The notes below the pieces were generated by a model. It had not been told where the DNA came from and did no database searches. It saw only the letters and a list, made by a program, of their open reading frames with translations. A stretch of 33,895 nucleotides of DNA. Source: Kordia sp045105435 (GTDB lineage Bacteria > Bacteroidota > Bacteroidia > Flavobacteriales > Flavobacteriaceae). The stretch spans positions 1 through 33,895 of the forward strand of contig NZ_JBGCDL010000183.1 of assembly GCF_045105435.1 (NCBI RefSeq), given 5' to 3'. Numbering within the stretch: position 1 is the stretch's first letter; every line of letters begins with the position of its first letter. Below, piece by piece: positions 14,384 to 22,498 of the stretch. Both the position numbers and the translations under genes were made by a program.

Positions 14384-14491
14384 CAAACCTCTAGGGATGA
14401 TTTCTCTCCCACGCTGAATTTTCGAGTCTTTCGGAAGGATAAAGGTAGAGAAGGAATGGTAAATTATCTATCATTTAAAACTTTATTAAAA
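14384..14491 (+). promoter_or_regulatory. Possible structured leader of rocD
   Basis: A near-consensus -7 box (TATTTTG, 14377-14383) would give a leader of about 100 nt. Within it TTCTCT (14402-14407) can pair with AGAGAA (14447-14452), and CTT-TCGG-AAG forms a small inner hairpin (14429-14438). I recognise no riboswitch class. An in-frame extension through it is possible but not homologous to the enzyme. Confidence 0.3.
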
Positions 14492-15769
14492 ATGGCTGTT
14501 ACAGAACAATTAACATCTCAGCAAGCAATTGAATTAGAAGACAAGTACGGAGCGCACAATTACCATCCACTTCCAGTGGTATTGAGTAGAGGAGAAGGCG
14601 TGTATGTTTGGGACGTAGAAGGAAAAAAGTATTTTGACTTTTTATCTGCATACTCAGCAGTAAACCAAGGGCATTGCCATCCAAAAATTGTCAATGCAAT
14701 GGTAGCACAATCGCAAACACTGACCTTGACATCGCGTGCATTTTATAATGACATCTTAGGCCGTTATGAAAAATTTGCTTCCGAATATTTTAACTTCGAC
14801 AAGTTATTACCAATGAATACAGGTGCAGAAGCGGTAGAAACTGCTTTGAAAATTTGTAGAAAATGGGCATACGAGAAAAAAGGAATCGCAGAAAACAAAG
14901 CAGAAATCATTGTATGTGAAAACAACTTTCACGGAAGAACAACAACGATTATCTCGTTTTCAAACGATCCAGTAGCACGAAAAAACTTTGGTCCATATAC
15001 AGACGGATTCATCAAAATAGCATATGACAATCTTACTGCTTTAGAAGAAGCATTAAAAAATAACCCGAATGTAGCAGGATTCTTAGTAGAGCCAATTCAA
15101 GGTGAAGCAGGAGTTTATGTGCCATCAGAAGGATATTTAGCAAAGGCAAAAGCTTTGTGTGAAGCGCACAATGTATTATTTATTGCCGATGAAGTACAAA
15201 CAGGAATTGCACGTACAGGAAGATTGTTAGCAACTTGCGGAAATTGTTCTTGCGAACAAAAAAACTGTAGCGGAACACCAGAAGTAAAACCAGATGTATT
15301 AATTTTAGGAAAAGCATTATCTGGCGGTGCATATCCAGTATCAGCAGTATTAGCAAATGACGATATTATGAGTGTTATTCGTCCTGGAAATCACGGTTCT
15401 ACTTTTGGAGGAAATCCTGTTGCAGCAGCAGTTGCTATGGCAGCATTAGAAGTTGTAGAAGATGAAGCATTGGCGGAAAATGCATTTCAATTGGGAGAAC
15501 TTTTCAGAAGCGAAATCAACAAATACATTGAAACAAGCGGAATTGTAACACTTGTAAGAGGAAAAGGATTGTTGAATGCAATTGTAATTGATGATACGGA
15601 AGAAAGTGATACTGCTTGGAATATTTGTATGGCTTTGCGCGATAATGGATTGCTTGCCAAACCAACTCACGGAAACATCATCCGTTTTGCGCCACCACTA
15701 GTAATGACAAAAGAACAATTGCTAGAATGTGTAGCGATTATTACAAAAACACTAAAACAATTTGAATAG
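14492..15769 (+). CDS. rocD: Ornithine--oxo-acid transaminase (ornithine aminotransferase)
   Basis: 425 residues from the ATG at 14492; the longer frame from 14381 adds 37 residues unlike any aminotransferase. A class III PLP enzyme converting ornithine and 2-oxoglutarate to glutamate semialdehyde and glutamate, linking arginine and proline metabolism. MNTGAEAVETALKICRKW (108-125), ENNFHGRT (143-150), FIADEVQTGIARTG (230-243, Asp233 binds the PLP ring nitrogen) and ILGKALSGG (271-279, Lys274 the Schiff-base lysine) are intact. An inserted loop CGNCSCEQKNC (249-259) between the Asp and Lys motifs holds four cysteines, a feature I recall from some Bacteroidetes versions only. The next gene overlaps the stop by one base. 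Confidence 0.93.
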   Translation: MAVTEQLTSQQAIELEDKYGAHNYHPLPVVLSRGEGVYVWDVEGKKYFDFLSAYSAVNQGHCHPKIVNAMVAQSQTLTLTSRAFYNDILGRYEKFASEYFNFDKLLPMNTGAEAVETALKICRKWAYEKKGIAENKAEIIVCENNFHGRTTTIISFSNDPVARKNFGPYTDGFIKIAYDNLTALEEALKNNPNVAGFLVEPIQGEAGVYVPSEGYLAKAKALCEAHNVLFIADEVQTGIARTGRLLATCGNCSCEQKNCSGTPEVKPDVLILGKALSGGAYPVSAVLANDDIMSVIRPGNHGSTFGGNPVAAAVAMAALEVVEDEALAENAFQLGELFRSEINKYIETSGIVTLVRGKGLLNAIVIDDTEESDTAWNICMALRDNGLLAKPTHGNIIRFAPPLVMTKEQLLECVAIITKTLKQFE

Positions 15770-16224
15770 TGCCAATACGCAAACAAAATACAAACGTATT
15801 CGATAATTTTGAATTACGATTAAACGAAAGCTCAAAGAAATTTCTACGCGAAACTTCCAAATGGGCTTTCGTCCTTTCTATGATTGGATTTGTATTTTCA
15901 GGGTTTTTATTGTTTGTGGGTATATTTTCCTTGATCTTTTTCAACGAAGCTACAACCGTATTTGAAAGCCTGATCGAGTTTCCACCGTATGTCTATTCAA
16001 TACTATACATGGTTTTTTCGGTCATCAGCCTCTTTCCAGCCATCTATGTATATTCATTTTCCAGAAGAATGAAAACAGCATTATCAGAAAAAAATACGGA
16101 AGATTTAACCGCCGCATTTTCTAAATTAAAACTATACTACAAATTCCTCGTTATTGCGATTACAACTACTGTGCTAATCGCCATTTTAGCAATACTTTTT
16201 ATTGTGCTGATAAATAACGCATAA
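15769..16224 (+). CDS. DUF5362 family membrane protein
   Basis: 151 residues from a GTG that shares its G with the TAG stop of rocD (TAGTG), so translation is coupled. The N-terminal NVFDNFELRLNESSKKFLRETSKWA is followed by paired membrane segments at about 32-56 and 75-98, a soluble stretch (RRMKTALSEKNTEDLTAAFSKLKLYYK) and a last helix at 125-150. The layout matches DUF5362, a family of four-helix membrane proteins in Bacteroidetes with no known function. No link to ornithine metabolism is known. The GTG start is chosen from the overlap, since no ATG precedes the conserved region. Confidence 0.75.
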   Translation: MPIRKQNTNVFDNFELRLNESSKKFLRETSKWAFVLSMIGFVFSGFLLFVGIFSLIFFNEATTVFESLIEFPPYVYSILYMVFSVISLFPAIYVYSFSRRMKTALSEKNTEDLTAAFSKLKLYYKFLVIAITTTVLIAILAILFIVLINNA

Positions 16225-16309
16225 CGCTTCATTAGTACAGACGCGTTCTGTTAAATTAAAAATCACGATCACTTTTATCAAAAAATGACTTTCATACTAC
16301 ATAAAATAG

Positions 16310-16317
16310 TATTTTTG
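16310..16317 (+). promoter_or_regulatory. Putative -7 box (TATTTTTG) of the 82-residue membrane-protein gene
   Basis: Exact TAnnTTTG match, 19 nt before the GTG at 16337. It marks a new transcription unit that probably also reads the Smr gene at 16598. Confidence 0.55.
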
Positions 16318-16336
16318 TAGCCTAAAATTGTATAAA

Positions 16337-16585
16337 GTGAACCCTAAATATAAAACAGCAATCTATTTTTTTATGGTATTTCTTGGTGGAGGATTATTAC
16401 TCTTTCGAGATGATATAAAAGGCGAAACGCAAATTGTAGTCACCGTAATTGCTGTCTGTGTAATGATGTTTGGCTTGTATAAAGTGACTTCTTCACAAAT
16501 GTCCAATCAACAGAAAAACTACAAAGACCAAGAATATTACAACAGAGAAAAATATTCTCAAGAAGAAGAATTAGAAGAAGAATAA
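16337..16585 (+). CDS. Small membrane protein of unknown function
   Basis: 82 residues from the GTG at 16337; a TTG at 16328 is possible but too close to the -7 box. Two hydrophobic segments (AIYFFMVFLGGGLLLF, then IVVTVIAVCVMMFGLYKV) precede a highly charged tail rich in Gln, Tyr and Glu ending in EEELEEE. The protein looks like a two-helix hairpin with a cytoplasmic tail. The Smr-domain gene starts 13 nt downstream, so an operon is likely. I do not know the family. Confidence 0.65.
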   Translation: MNPKYKTAIYFFMVFLGGGLLLFRDDIKGETQIVVTVIAVCVMMFGLYKVTSSQMSNQQKNYKDQEYYNREKYSQEEELEEE

Positions 16586-16597
16586 AGGAAAATAGGC

Positions 16598-17152
16598 ATG
16601 AATTTTCAAGAAGGAGATCGAGTAGAAACCATTGACGATGTCATCAAAGGAATTGTAAAAGCTACAAAAGGCAATACAATAACGATTGAAACTGATGAAG
16701 GTTTTCCGTTGCAGTTTGAAGCAGCTGAATTGGTAAAGATTAACGCAGACGAAATTGTACGCGAATTATCGAATCAAAAAATATACAGCGCCATTCAAGA
16801 AAAAGAAGCTTCAAAAAAGCCAAAACGGAATTTTGAAAGAACGCGAAAAGAGCGCGAACAAAACGCAATGGAAGTTGATTTACACATTCATCAACTTACA
16901 AAATCTCACAAAGGCATGAGCAATTATGACATGCTGAGTTTACAAACAGATACTGCAAAACGACAATTGGAATTCGCGATTAGAAAACGCATTCCGAAAG
17001 TAGTTTTTATTCACGGCGTTGGTGCAGGCGTTCTTAAAGAAGAATTATATTATTTATTTCGTCAATTTGACAATGTAAAATATTATGACGCCAATTATCA
17101 AAAATACGGATTAGGCGCAACGGAAGTCTATATTTATCAAAACCCAAAATAG
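16598..17152 (+). CDS. Smr-domain protein (DUF2027/MutS2-related)
   Basis: 184 residues. An N-terminal small beta-barrel (FQEGDRVETIDDVIKGIVKA, KOW/SH3-like, 1-50) and a charged linker (about 75-95) lead to a C-terminal Smr domain. The domain has VDLHIHQLTKSHKGMSNYDM and VFIHGVGAGVLKEELYYLF, where HGxGxG and the HxLxxx region are the conserved parts. GLGATEVYI closes it. Smr domains of MutS2 have nicking endonuclease or ribosome-collision roles; stand-alone flavobacterial forms are uncharacterised. Start at ATG 16598 is 13 nt after the previous stop. Confidence 0.85.
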   Translation: MNFQEGDRVETIDDVIKGIVKATKGNTITIETDEGFPLQFEAAELVKINADEIVRELSNQKIYSAIQEKEASKKPKRNFERTRKEREQNAMEVDLHIHQLTKSHKGMSNYDMLSLQTDTAKRQLEFAIRKRIPKVVFIHGVGAGVLKEELYYLFRQFDNVKYYDANYQKYGLGATEVYIYQNPK

Positions 17153-17177
17153 TTTTTTAAAATTTCAATTCACACAT

Positions 17178-17567
17178 ATGAAAAAATACATTTTAATACT
17201 TTTAATCGCATCCTTATTTTCATCTTCATGTTCGCAATCAAAAGATCCAAAACAGCAATGTATTGCGGATTTTAAATCAGATATCAAAATAATAAAAGAT
17301 TCTTCAATGTTCTATCTAGACAAAGGAATTACATTATTAAAAGAAGGTGTTGATCCAACCGAAATTGCGGCAGAAATAGATTCTAAACTAAACTATTACA
17401 GAATTGAGCAGAATAAAAAATCAAAAGAATTTAGAATCAAACTAGATGAATTGGGAGTTTCACAAGTAGTATACGACACAGTTACTCGTAAAGTACTTTT
17501 GGAAGATTTTAGAGACAATGTTAAGAAGTTTAGATATCTTATTAAAAAAGGAGTGCAACTTAACTAA
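17178..17567 (+). CDS. Small lipoprotein, paralogue of the next gene
   Basis: 129 residues. The signal MKKYILILLIASLFSSSC ends in a lipobox-like LFSSSC, giving lipidated Cys18. The mature part is alpha-helical and charged. Residues from about 33 onward align with the following gene's product: FKSDIKIIKDSSMFYLDKGI matches FKFEIKQLNDSTTYYFDLGV, and both continue TLLKEG or KLLKEG and end in a Y-L-I motif. Gap to the next gene is 29 nt. I know no family for the pair. The two are likely the result of a tandem duplication. Confidence 0.7.
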   Translation: MKKYILILLIASLFSSSCSQSKDPKQQCIADFKSDIKIIKDSSMFYLDKGITLLKEGVDPTEIAAEIDSKLNYYRIEQNKKSKEFRIKLDELGVSQVVYDTVTRKVLLEDFRDNVKKFRYLIKKGVQLN

Positions 17568-17596
17568 CGTTTACAAACTCAAAATCATTTTTAAAT

Positions 17597-17983
17597 ATGA
17601 AAAAGTACATTTACATACTCTTTTTACTATGTTGTTTGCAATTTTCTAATGGGCAATCTCAAAAGGAAAAAGACACAGAAATTGAGTTTTTTAAATTTGA
17701 AATCAAGCAGTTGAATGATTCTACAACCTATTATTTTGACTTAGGCGTAAAATTATTGAAAGAAGGGGAAGATTCAGTTATAATTGAAAAATTGATCAAA
17801 CCCAAATTAAAAAAATACGAAACTGAGATTAATACAAAAATATATAGTTTTAAGGGAATTATTGAAAAATTTAAACTCACTAGATCGGAATCAATTGTTA
17901 TTTATCAACAATTAAAAGATATTTTTAAAAGTAACTCAGAAAAGTATGATTATCTCATCGAAAATGATGTAAATATTAAATAA
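17597..17983 (+). CDS. Small exported protein, paralogue of the preceding lipoprotein
   Basis: 128 residues. MKKYIYILFLLCCLQFSNGQ is a Sec signal with likely cleavage after SNG. Cys12 and Cys13 are too early and lack the lipobox context, so lipidation is doubtful, unlike its neighbour. The mature region aligns over its length with the preceding product (see there), with the same DxGxxLLKEG core. Its stop lies 3 nt from the stop of the convergent gene. Function unknown. Confidence 0.7.
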   Translation: MKKYIYILFLLCCLQFSNGQSQKEKDTEIEFFKFEIKQLNDSTTYYFDLGVKLLKEGEDSVIIEKLIKPKLKKYETEINTKIYSFKGIIEKFKLTRSESIVIYQQLKDIFKSNSEKYDYLIENDVNIK

Positions 17984-17986
17984 AAA

Positions 17987-18505
17987 CTACTCCGCAGGCG
18001 TTTCAATAGTTCCATAAGGGAATTCGTTGTAACGCACATCTTGTCCATTTGTTCCTGTAAAAACAACATTTGTTAAAAGAATGGTATGTTGGTATTCTGT
18101 TACCACACCATCTACCAGAACTTCTGTAGTAATGACTTCAACATCTCCAGAAGCGGCTGTATATTCTAATACTACAGCAATATCAGATGGTAATTCGTCA
18201 CAAAAATAACTACTCGTAATATTTGTGTCAAAGCTTCTATAATAACAATTTGCGGCACCATTTAGTTCTTCAACTCTTGGTGTATCTGCATCTTCGGTTG
18301 CTTCATTTATAATTAAATCATTCGGAACTTCTAAAATTAAAGTTTCTGCACCATTAATCTTAAACAATAATGTAACTCCAGCTTCTTCAACACAGGCTTG
18401 TACCACAGCATCGGTTGTTAAGTCAATTTCTTCCAAAGTTAAATCTCCATCATCACAACTAAAAAAAGTACATGTGATTAAAAAAAGGAACACTATTTTT
18501 TTCAT
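17987..18505 (-). CDS. Hypothetical lipoprotein
   Basis: 172 residues from the ATG at 18505. The frame is open for 24 more codons upstream, but those would lie over the promoter and spoil the signal peptide. MKKIVFLFLITCTFFSC has a lipobox TFFSC, giving lipidated Cys17, followed by an acidic DDGDLTLEEIDLTTD. The mature domain is beta-rich with Cys pairs (VQACVEEAG, ELNGAANCYYRSF, SSYFCDEL) that may form disulfides. I recognise no family. It is convergent with the preceding gene, 3 nt apart, and no terminator lies between them, so transcripts must overlap. Confidence 0.72.
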   Translation of the reverse strand: MKKIVFLFLITCTFFSCDDGDLTLEEIDLTTDAVVQACVEEAGVTLLFKINGAETLILEVPNDLIINEATEDADTPRVEELNGAANCYYRSFDTNITSSYFCDELPSDIAVVLEYTAASGDVEVITTEVLVDGVVTEYQHTILLTNVVFTGTNGQDVRYNEFPYGTIETPAE

Positions 18506-18544
18506 AAATGGTATAATTAAAAATTCTGCATCAAATTTAAGAAA

Positions 18545-18552
18545 CAAAAGTA
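18545..18552 (-). promoter_or_regulatory. Putative -7 box (TACTTTTG) of the lipoprotein gene
   Basis: Exact TAnnTTTG match on the minus strand, 39 nt before the ATG at 18505. A TTTG about 22 nt further upstream is a candidate -33 element. Its position supports the internal ATG start. Confidence 0.5.
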
Positions 18553-18654
18553 TTAAGAAAACTCTATTTATATCCAAACTTATTGTTAATAATTTTATTT
18601 AGACTATTTTAGCTTCGTTTAATTTTCAATCAACCTTATTTACACACATACGAA

Positions 18655-19803
18655 ATGAAAAACGTATATTTTGATAGTGCGGCAACGACGCAAATTCGTC
18701 CAGAAGTTGTAGATCGTATCAAAAAAGCACTAGAAGAGAACTTTGGAAATCCATCTTCAACACATAGTTACGGACGTTCGTCTAAAACACTAATAGAAAC
18801 AGCACGAAAAACCATCGCAAAATATTTAAACGCTTCGCCGCAAGAAATTATTTTTACTTCTGGCGGGACGGAAGCCGATAATATGGCATTGCGTTGTTCG
18901 GTTAGAGACTTAGGTGTTACTACAATTATTACCTCGCCAATTGAACACCATGCAGTATTGCATACGGTGGAGCAATTGCGTATAGAGAGTGATATTAAAG
19001 TTGCTTATGTCAAACTACAATCGTGCGGAACGCCAGATTATGAAGATTTGGAAGCTTTATTAAAAGCAGATAACTCTAAGAAATTAGTCAGTTTAATGCA
19101 CGTAAATAACGAAATAGGAAACTTATTAGATGTTGATAAAGTAGCCGGAATTTGCAAAGAATACGGCGCGTTATTTCATTCAGATACGGTGCAATCGATT
19201 GGACATTTTGATTGGGACGTACAAAAAACGTCTGTAGATTTTATGGCTGCTGCGGCACATAAATTTCATGGACCTAAAGGAATTGGTTTTGCTTTTATTC
19301 GAAAAGATTCAGGTTTAAAACCGTTAATTTTTGGAGGTTCGCAAGAACGCGGATTTCGAGCAGGAACAGAAGCTGTACACAATGTAGTAGGCTTGGAAGA
19401 AGCATTTCGCTTGGCGTATGAAAACTTACCAGAAGAAAAAGCCTATGTAGAAGGTTTGAAAACATACTTTATGGACGAACTTAAAAAAGTGCTTCCCGAA
19501 GTAAAATTCAATGGAAACTGCCATGAAACCACAAAAAGTACGTACACGTTGGTAAATGTATGTTTGCCGTTTGATCAGCAAAAAGCATTAATGTTGCTTT
19601 TTCACATGGATTTAAAAGGAATTGCTTGTTCCAAAGGAAGTGCTTGCCAATCAGGAAGTAGCAAAGGATCGCATGTATTAAGAGCGATACTAAATGATGA
19701 CGATTTAGAAAAGCCATCGTTGCGTTTCTCGTTTTCAAAATTCAATACCAAAGAAGAAATTGATTACGTAATACAAACATTGCACGAATATGCAAATTCG
19801 TAA
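18655..19803 (+). CDS. Cysteine desulfurase (IscS/NifS family)
   Basis: 382 residues. A fold-type I PLP enzyme that takes sulfur from cysteine for Fe-S clusters and thiolation. YFDSAATTQ (5-13), the PLP-stacking His99 in SPIEHHAVLH, SGGTEADNMA (69-78), the Schiff-base Lys203 in AAHKFHGPKG and the catalytic Cys331 in KGSACQSGSS are all present. The catalytic loop lacks the long IscS insertion, so it is nearer the NifS/IscS2 form of class V aminotransferases. No isc or suf scaffold genes lie next to it; tRNA thiolation or a general role is possible. It ends at a strong terminator (19836-19866). Confidence 0.92.
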   Translation: MKNVYFDSAATTQIRPEVVDRIKKALEENFGNPSSTHSYGRSSKTLIETARKTIAKYLNASPQEIIFTSGGTEADNMALRCSVRDLGVTTIITSPIEHHAVLHTVEQLRIESDIKVAYVKLQSCGTPDYEDLEALLKADNSKKLVSLMHVNNEIGNLLDVDKVAGICKEYGALFHSDTVQSIGHFDWDVQKTSVDFMAAAAHKFHGPKGIGFAFIRKDSGLKPLIFGGSQERGFRAGTEAVHNVVGLEEAFRLAYENLPEEKAYVEGLKTYFMDELKKVLPEVKFNGNCHETTKSTYTLVNVCLPFDQQKALMLLFHMDLKGIACSKGSACQSGSSKGSHVLRAILNDDDLEKPSLRFSFSKFNTKEEIDYVIQTLHEYANS

Positions 19804-19835
19804 TGTAAATAATCGCGTACAAATAAAATATACGA

Positions 19836-19866
19836 AGCGAATTCTTATTCAGAATTCGCTTTTTTT
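19836..19866 (+). terminator. Intrinsic terminator of the cysteine desulfurase gene
   Basis: AGCGAATTCT (19836-19845) pairs perfectly with AGAATTCGCT (19851-19860), with loop TATTC and a T7 tract after it. Confidence 0.9.
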
Positions 19867-19950
19867 ATACAAAATCATCAGAGTGTTTCATTATTATCTC
19901 TATATTGAAAAACCATTTAAAAACGAGCCATTTCCTAATCTAAAACTAGA

Positions 19951-21780
19951 ATGAGCAACGTCATTGCATCAAATCCAAGTCGTGTCAAAGTTGCGTATCT
20001 GTTGCTATTGATTGCTTCTTTTTTTGTCATCTACAGTACTATTTTTGATGAAAAAGTAAGTTTGGGCGGCGACAATGCGAGTTATTATATCTTAGGGAAT
20101 TCCATTGCAAATGGCGATGGGTACACAAATATTCATCATGCCGAAAAAGAAGCGCATTACCATTATCCGCCAGGTTATCCAACACTAATTGCAGGTGCTG
20201 TAACACTATTTTCAAACGATATTATCACCGTCAAAATACTCAACGGCGTATTTCTTTTAGGCGCTATTTTACTATTATTTTTTATCGTAAAAAAGCTGTC
20301 ACAAAACCATCATATTGCGTTTGCAGTGAGTTTTATTAGCTTACTAAATTATCATATTTTAGGCTATGCTACCATCATGATGAGCGAAATTCCATTTCTG
20401 TTTTTCTCGTTATTATGTATTTGGTTATTTCTAAAAAATGATTTCTCAAAGCCCATTTTTAAAAATTGGCATTTCTTACTATTGCTAATTTGCCTAAGCT
20501 TTTCGTTTTACCTTCGTTCCATTGCTTTAGCGTTATTTGTGAGTATGGTTTGTTTCGTAGTTATCAAAAAAAAATGGCGTTATCTCTTAGGTTTCGTTGG
20601 CGGTTTTGTCGTATTATATCTTCCGTGGATGCTTAGAAACAGCAGTGCGTCAAACACGTATGTATCGCAACTTTCTTTAAAAAACCCGTATCAACCAGAG
20701 CAAGGTAGTATTGGTTTTTCAGACATTATAGAACGAATCAGTATTAATATTGAAAGATACATTACCAAAGAAATTCCTTCCGGATTAACGTCTTCCAAGG
20801 AAATCATATACACAGACGCTTCCGCACCAATTACTGAATGGTTTATTGGTTTTTTGTTGCTCATTGGCATTGCATTCGGAATATACAAATTGCCAAAATA
20901 CAGCACTTTCATACTATTATATGTCTTGGCTTTTTTCGGTTTATTAATGGTTTGGCCAAGTGTTTGGTACGGAACTCGATTTTTGGTACCGCTCATTCCA
21001 CTACTTATTTTTCTATGTATTTTTGGAATGATCTCATTTTTAGAATGGATTCAAGAAAAGTGCATTCCGAAGAAAATCAAAAATTTCACAGCAATACTTA
21101 CTGTAATTCTCTTAAGTTTTTGGTCTTTTATGTATGGAAGTGACGCTGTTTCAAAACTAAAATTAAAAGCGGAAACGGAATATGCTGATAATTATAAAAA
21201 CTATTTCGCTTTGGCGGATTGGATCAAAGAAAATGCAAATGCTACTTCAGTAACTGCGGTACGAAAAGAAGGCTTGTTTTATCTGTTCTCACAAAAAAAT
21301 GTAACCAACTATAAAAAAACACTTGACAAAGAAGCGCAACTTGAACACTTAAAGGCTAAAAATGTTGACTATGTAATTGTAGCGCAATTAGGATATTCAT
21401 CCACAAGTAAATATGTAGTGCCTGTGATTGACAGATATCCGAATAAATTTAAAATGATCAAACAATTGCAAAATCCCAATACTTATTTAATGCAATTTGT
21501 ACCTGAATTGGGATATTCGGGCGATTGGAAAGATGATAAAAGAAATGGCTTCGGAACTTATGTTTGGGAAGATGGACAAAAATATGTCGGGCAATGGAAA
21601 GACAATGTGCGACACGGAAAAGGAATTGTTTCGTTTAAAAACGGCGAACAATTAGAAGGTGTTTGGATAAATGGGAAACTGAATGGAGAAGTAGTGAAAA
21701 AGGATAAAAATAATGTCGTTATAGAAAAAAGTAACTACAAAGACAATGTCAAAATAGAAGTGATTTATGAAGCTAACTAA
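19951..21780 (+). CDS. GT-C glycosyltransferase (ArnT/PMT-like) with C-terminal MORN repeats
   Basis: 609 residues. The first part (about 1-400) has ten or more hydrophobic helices and the early acidic loop GGDNASYYILGNSIANGDGY (38-57), where an Asp-rich ExxD-like motif in the first periplasmic loop is catalytic in PMT/ArnT-type GT-C enzymes that use polyprenyl-phosphate sugars. HYHYPPGYP (66-74) is also typical. A soluble periplasmic domain (about 400-515) follows. The end (about 522-600) has three MORN-like units: SGDWKDDKRNGFGTYVWEDG, YVGQWKDNVRHGKGIVSFKN and EGVWINGKLNGE. It overlaps the DPM1-like gene by 14 nt. The pair is probably a lipid-carrier glycosylation module: the GT2 charges undecaprenyl phosphate and this protein transfers the sugar. 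Confidence 0.82.
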   Translation: MSNVIASNPSRVKVAYLLLLIASFFVIYSTIFDEKVSLGGDNASYYILGNSIANGDGYTNIHHAEKEAHYHYPPGYPTLIAGAVTLFSNDIITVKILNGVFLLGAILLLFFIVKKLSQNHHIAFAVSFISLLNYHILGYATIMMSEIPFLFFSLLCIWLFLKNDFSKPIFKNWHFLLLLICLSFSFYLRSIALALFVSMVCFVVIKKKWRYLLGFVGGFVVLYLPWMLRNSSASNTYVSQLSLKNPYQPEQGSIGFSDIIERISINIERYITKEIPSGLTSSKEIIYTDASAPITEWFIGFLLLIGIAFGIYKLPKYSTFILLYVLAFFGLLMVWPSVWYGTRFLVPLIPLLIFLCIFGMISFLEWIQEKCIPKKIKNFTAILTVILLSFWSFMYGSDAVSKLKLKAETEYADNYKNYFALADWIKENANATSVTAVRKEGLFYLFSQKNVTNYKKTLDKEAQLEHLKAKNVDYVIVAQLGYSSTSKYVVPVIDRYPNKFKMIKQLQNPNTYLMQFVPELGYSGDWKDDKRNGFGTYVWEDGQKYVGQWKDNVRHGKGIVSFKNGEQLEGVWINGKLNGEVVKKDKNNVVIEKSNYKDNVKIEVIYEAN

Positions 21781-22492
21781 ACTTTCCATCATCATACCTG
21801 TGTTCAATGAAGCTGCGACGGTTCGGTTGATTTTAGACAAAATAAAAGCCACAGAATTGATTGAAGGCATTGAAAAAGAATTCGTCATTGTGGATGACGG
21901 TTCGCAAGACACTTCAAAACAGTTGATTCATGCGTTTATAGCGGAAAACCCAACATTAACAATCCAATTCCATGAACATGAAAAAAATCAAGGAAAAGGC
22001 GCTTCTATTCATACAGGAATTTTAAAAGCAACAGGCGAATATTTGGTTATACAAGATGCGGATTTGGAATACGATCCAAAAGAATACAATTTATTGCTAC
22101 AACCTGTCCTAAATGAAGATGCAGACATAGTATATGGTTCTCGTTTTTTAGGAAAAAAAGGAAAACAGACTTCTTATTTTTGGCACTACAACGCGAATAA
22201 ATTTTTAACATTTTTGTCCAATCTGTTTTCAGGATTGAAACTGACAGACATGGAAACCTGTTATAAATTGCTAAACACAAAAATGGTACAATCCATTCAA
22301 CTCAGTGAAAAACGTTTTGGCTTTGAGCCAGAAATAACCGCGAAAATTGGAAGAATACAAAATATTCGTGTGCGTGAAGTTGCTATTTCTTATGAAAGCC
22401 GACAATACAAAGAAGGAAAAAAAATTGGTTGGAAAGATGGTGTTAGAGCCATTTATTGTATTGTAAAGTATGGACTTTTTAGAAGGAATTAA
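21767..22492 (+). CDS. Glycosyltransferase family 2, polyprenyl-phosphate glycosyltransferase (DPM1-like)
   Basis: 241 residues. LSIIIPVFNEAATVRLILDK (6-25), FVIVDDGSQDTS (39-50), GKGASIHTGILKATGEYLVI and QDADLEYDPKEY (with the DxD motif DAD) are the canonical signature of dolichyl-phosphate mannose synthase-like GT2 enzymes. VYGSRFLGKK and FGFEPEITAKIGR complete it. There are no membrane helices, as in the soluble DPM1 type. Start ATG 21767 lies inside the GT-C gene (14-nt overlap), so translation is coupled. It probably loads a hexose onto undecaprenyl phosphate for the partner enzyme. The sugar is unknown. Confidence 0.9.
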   Translation: MKLTKLSIIIPVFNEAATVRLILDKIKATELIEGIEKEFVIVDDGSQDTSKQLIHAFIAENPTLTIQFHEHEKNQGKGASIHTGILKATGEYLVIQDADLEYDPKEYNLLLQPVLNEDADIVYGSRFLGKKGKQTSYFWHYNANKFLTFLSNLFSGLKLTDMETCYKLLNTKMVQSIQLSEKRFGFEPEITAKIGRIQNIRVREVAISYESRQYKEGKKIGWKDGVRAIYCIVKYGLFRRN

Positions 22493-22498
22493 AAAGCA

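Noticed and set aside
14384..14491. 37-residue N-terminal extension of ornithine aminotransferase
   Set aside because: The extension has no homology, begins at a non-ATG codon within the putative promoter, and MAVTEQLTS is the usual N-terminus type.
18655..19803. DndA/SspA-type desulfurase of a phosphorothioation defence system
   Set aside because: No dnd or ssp genes lie nearby, and the gene has its own terminator and ordinary neighbours.
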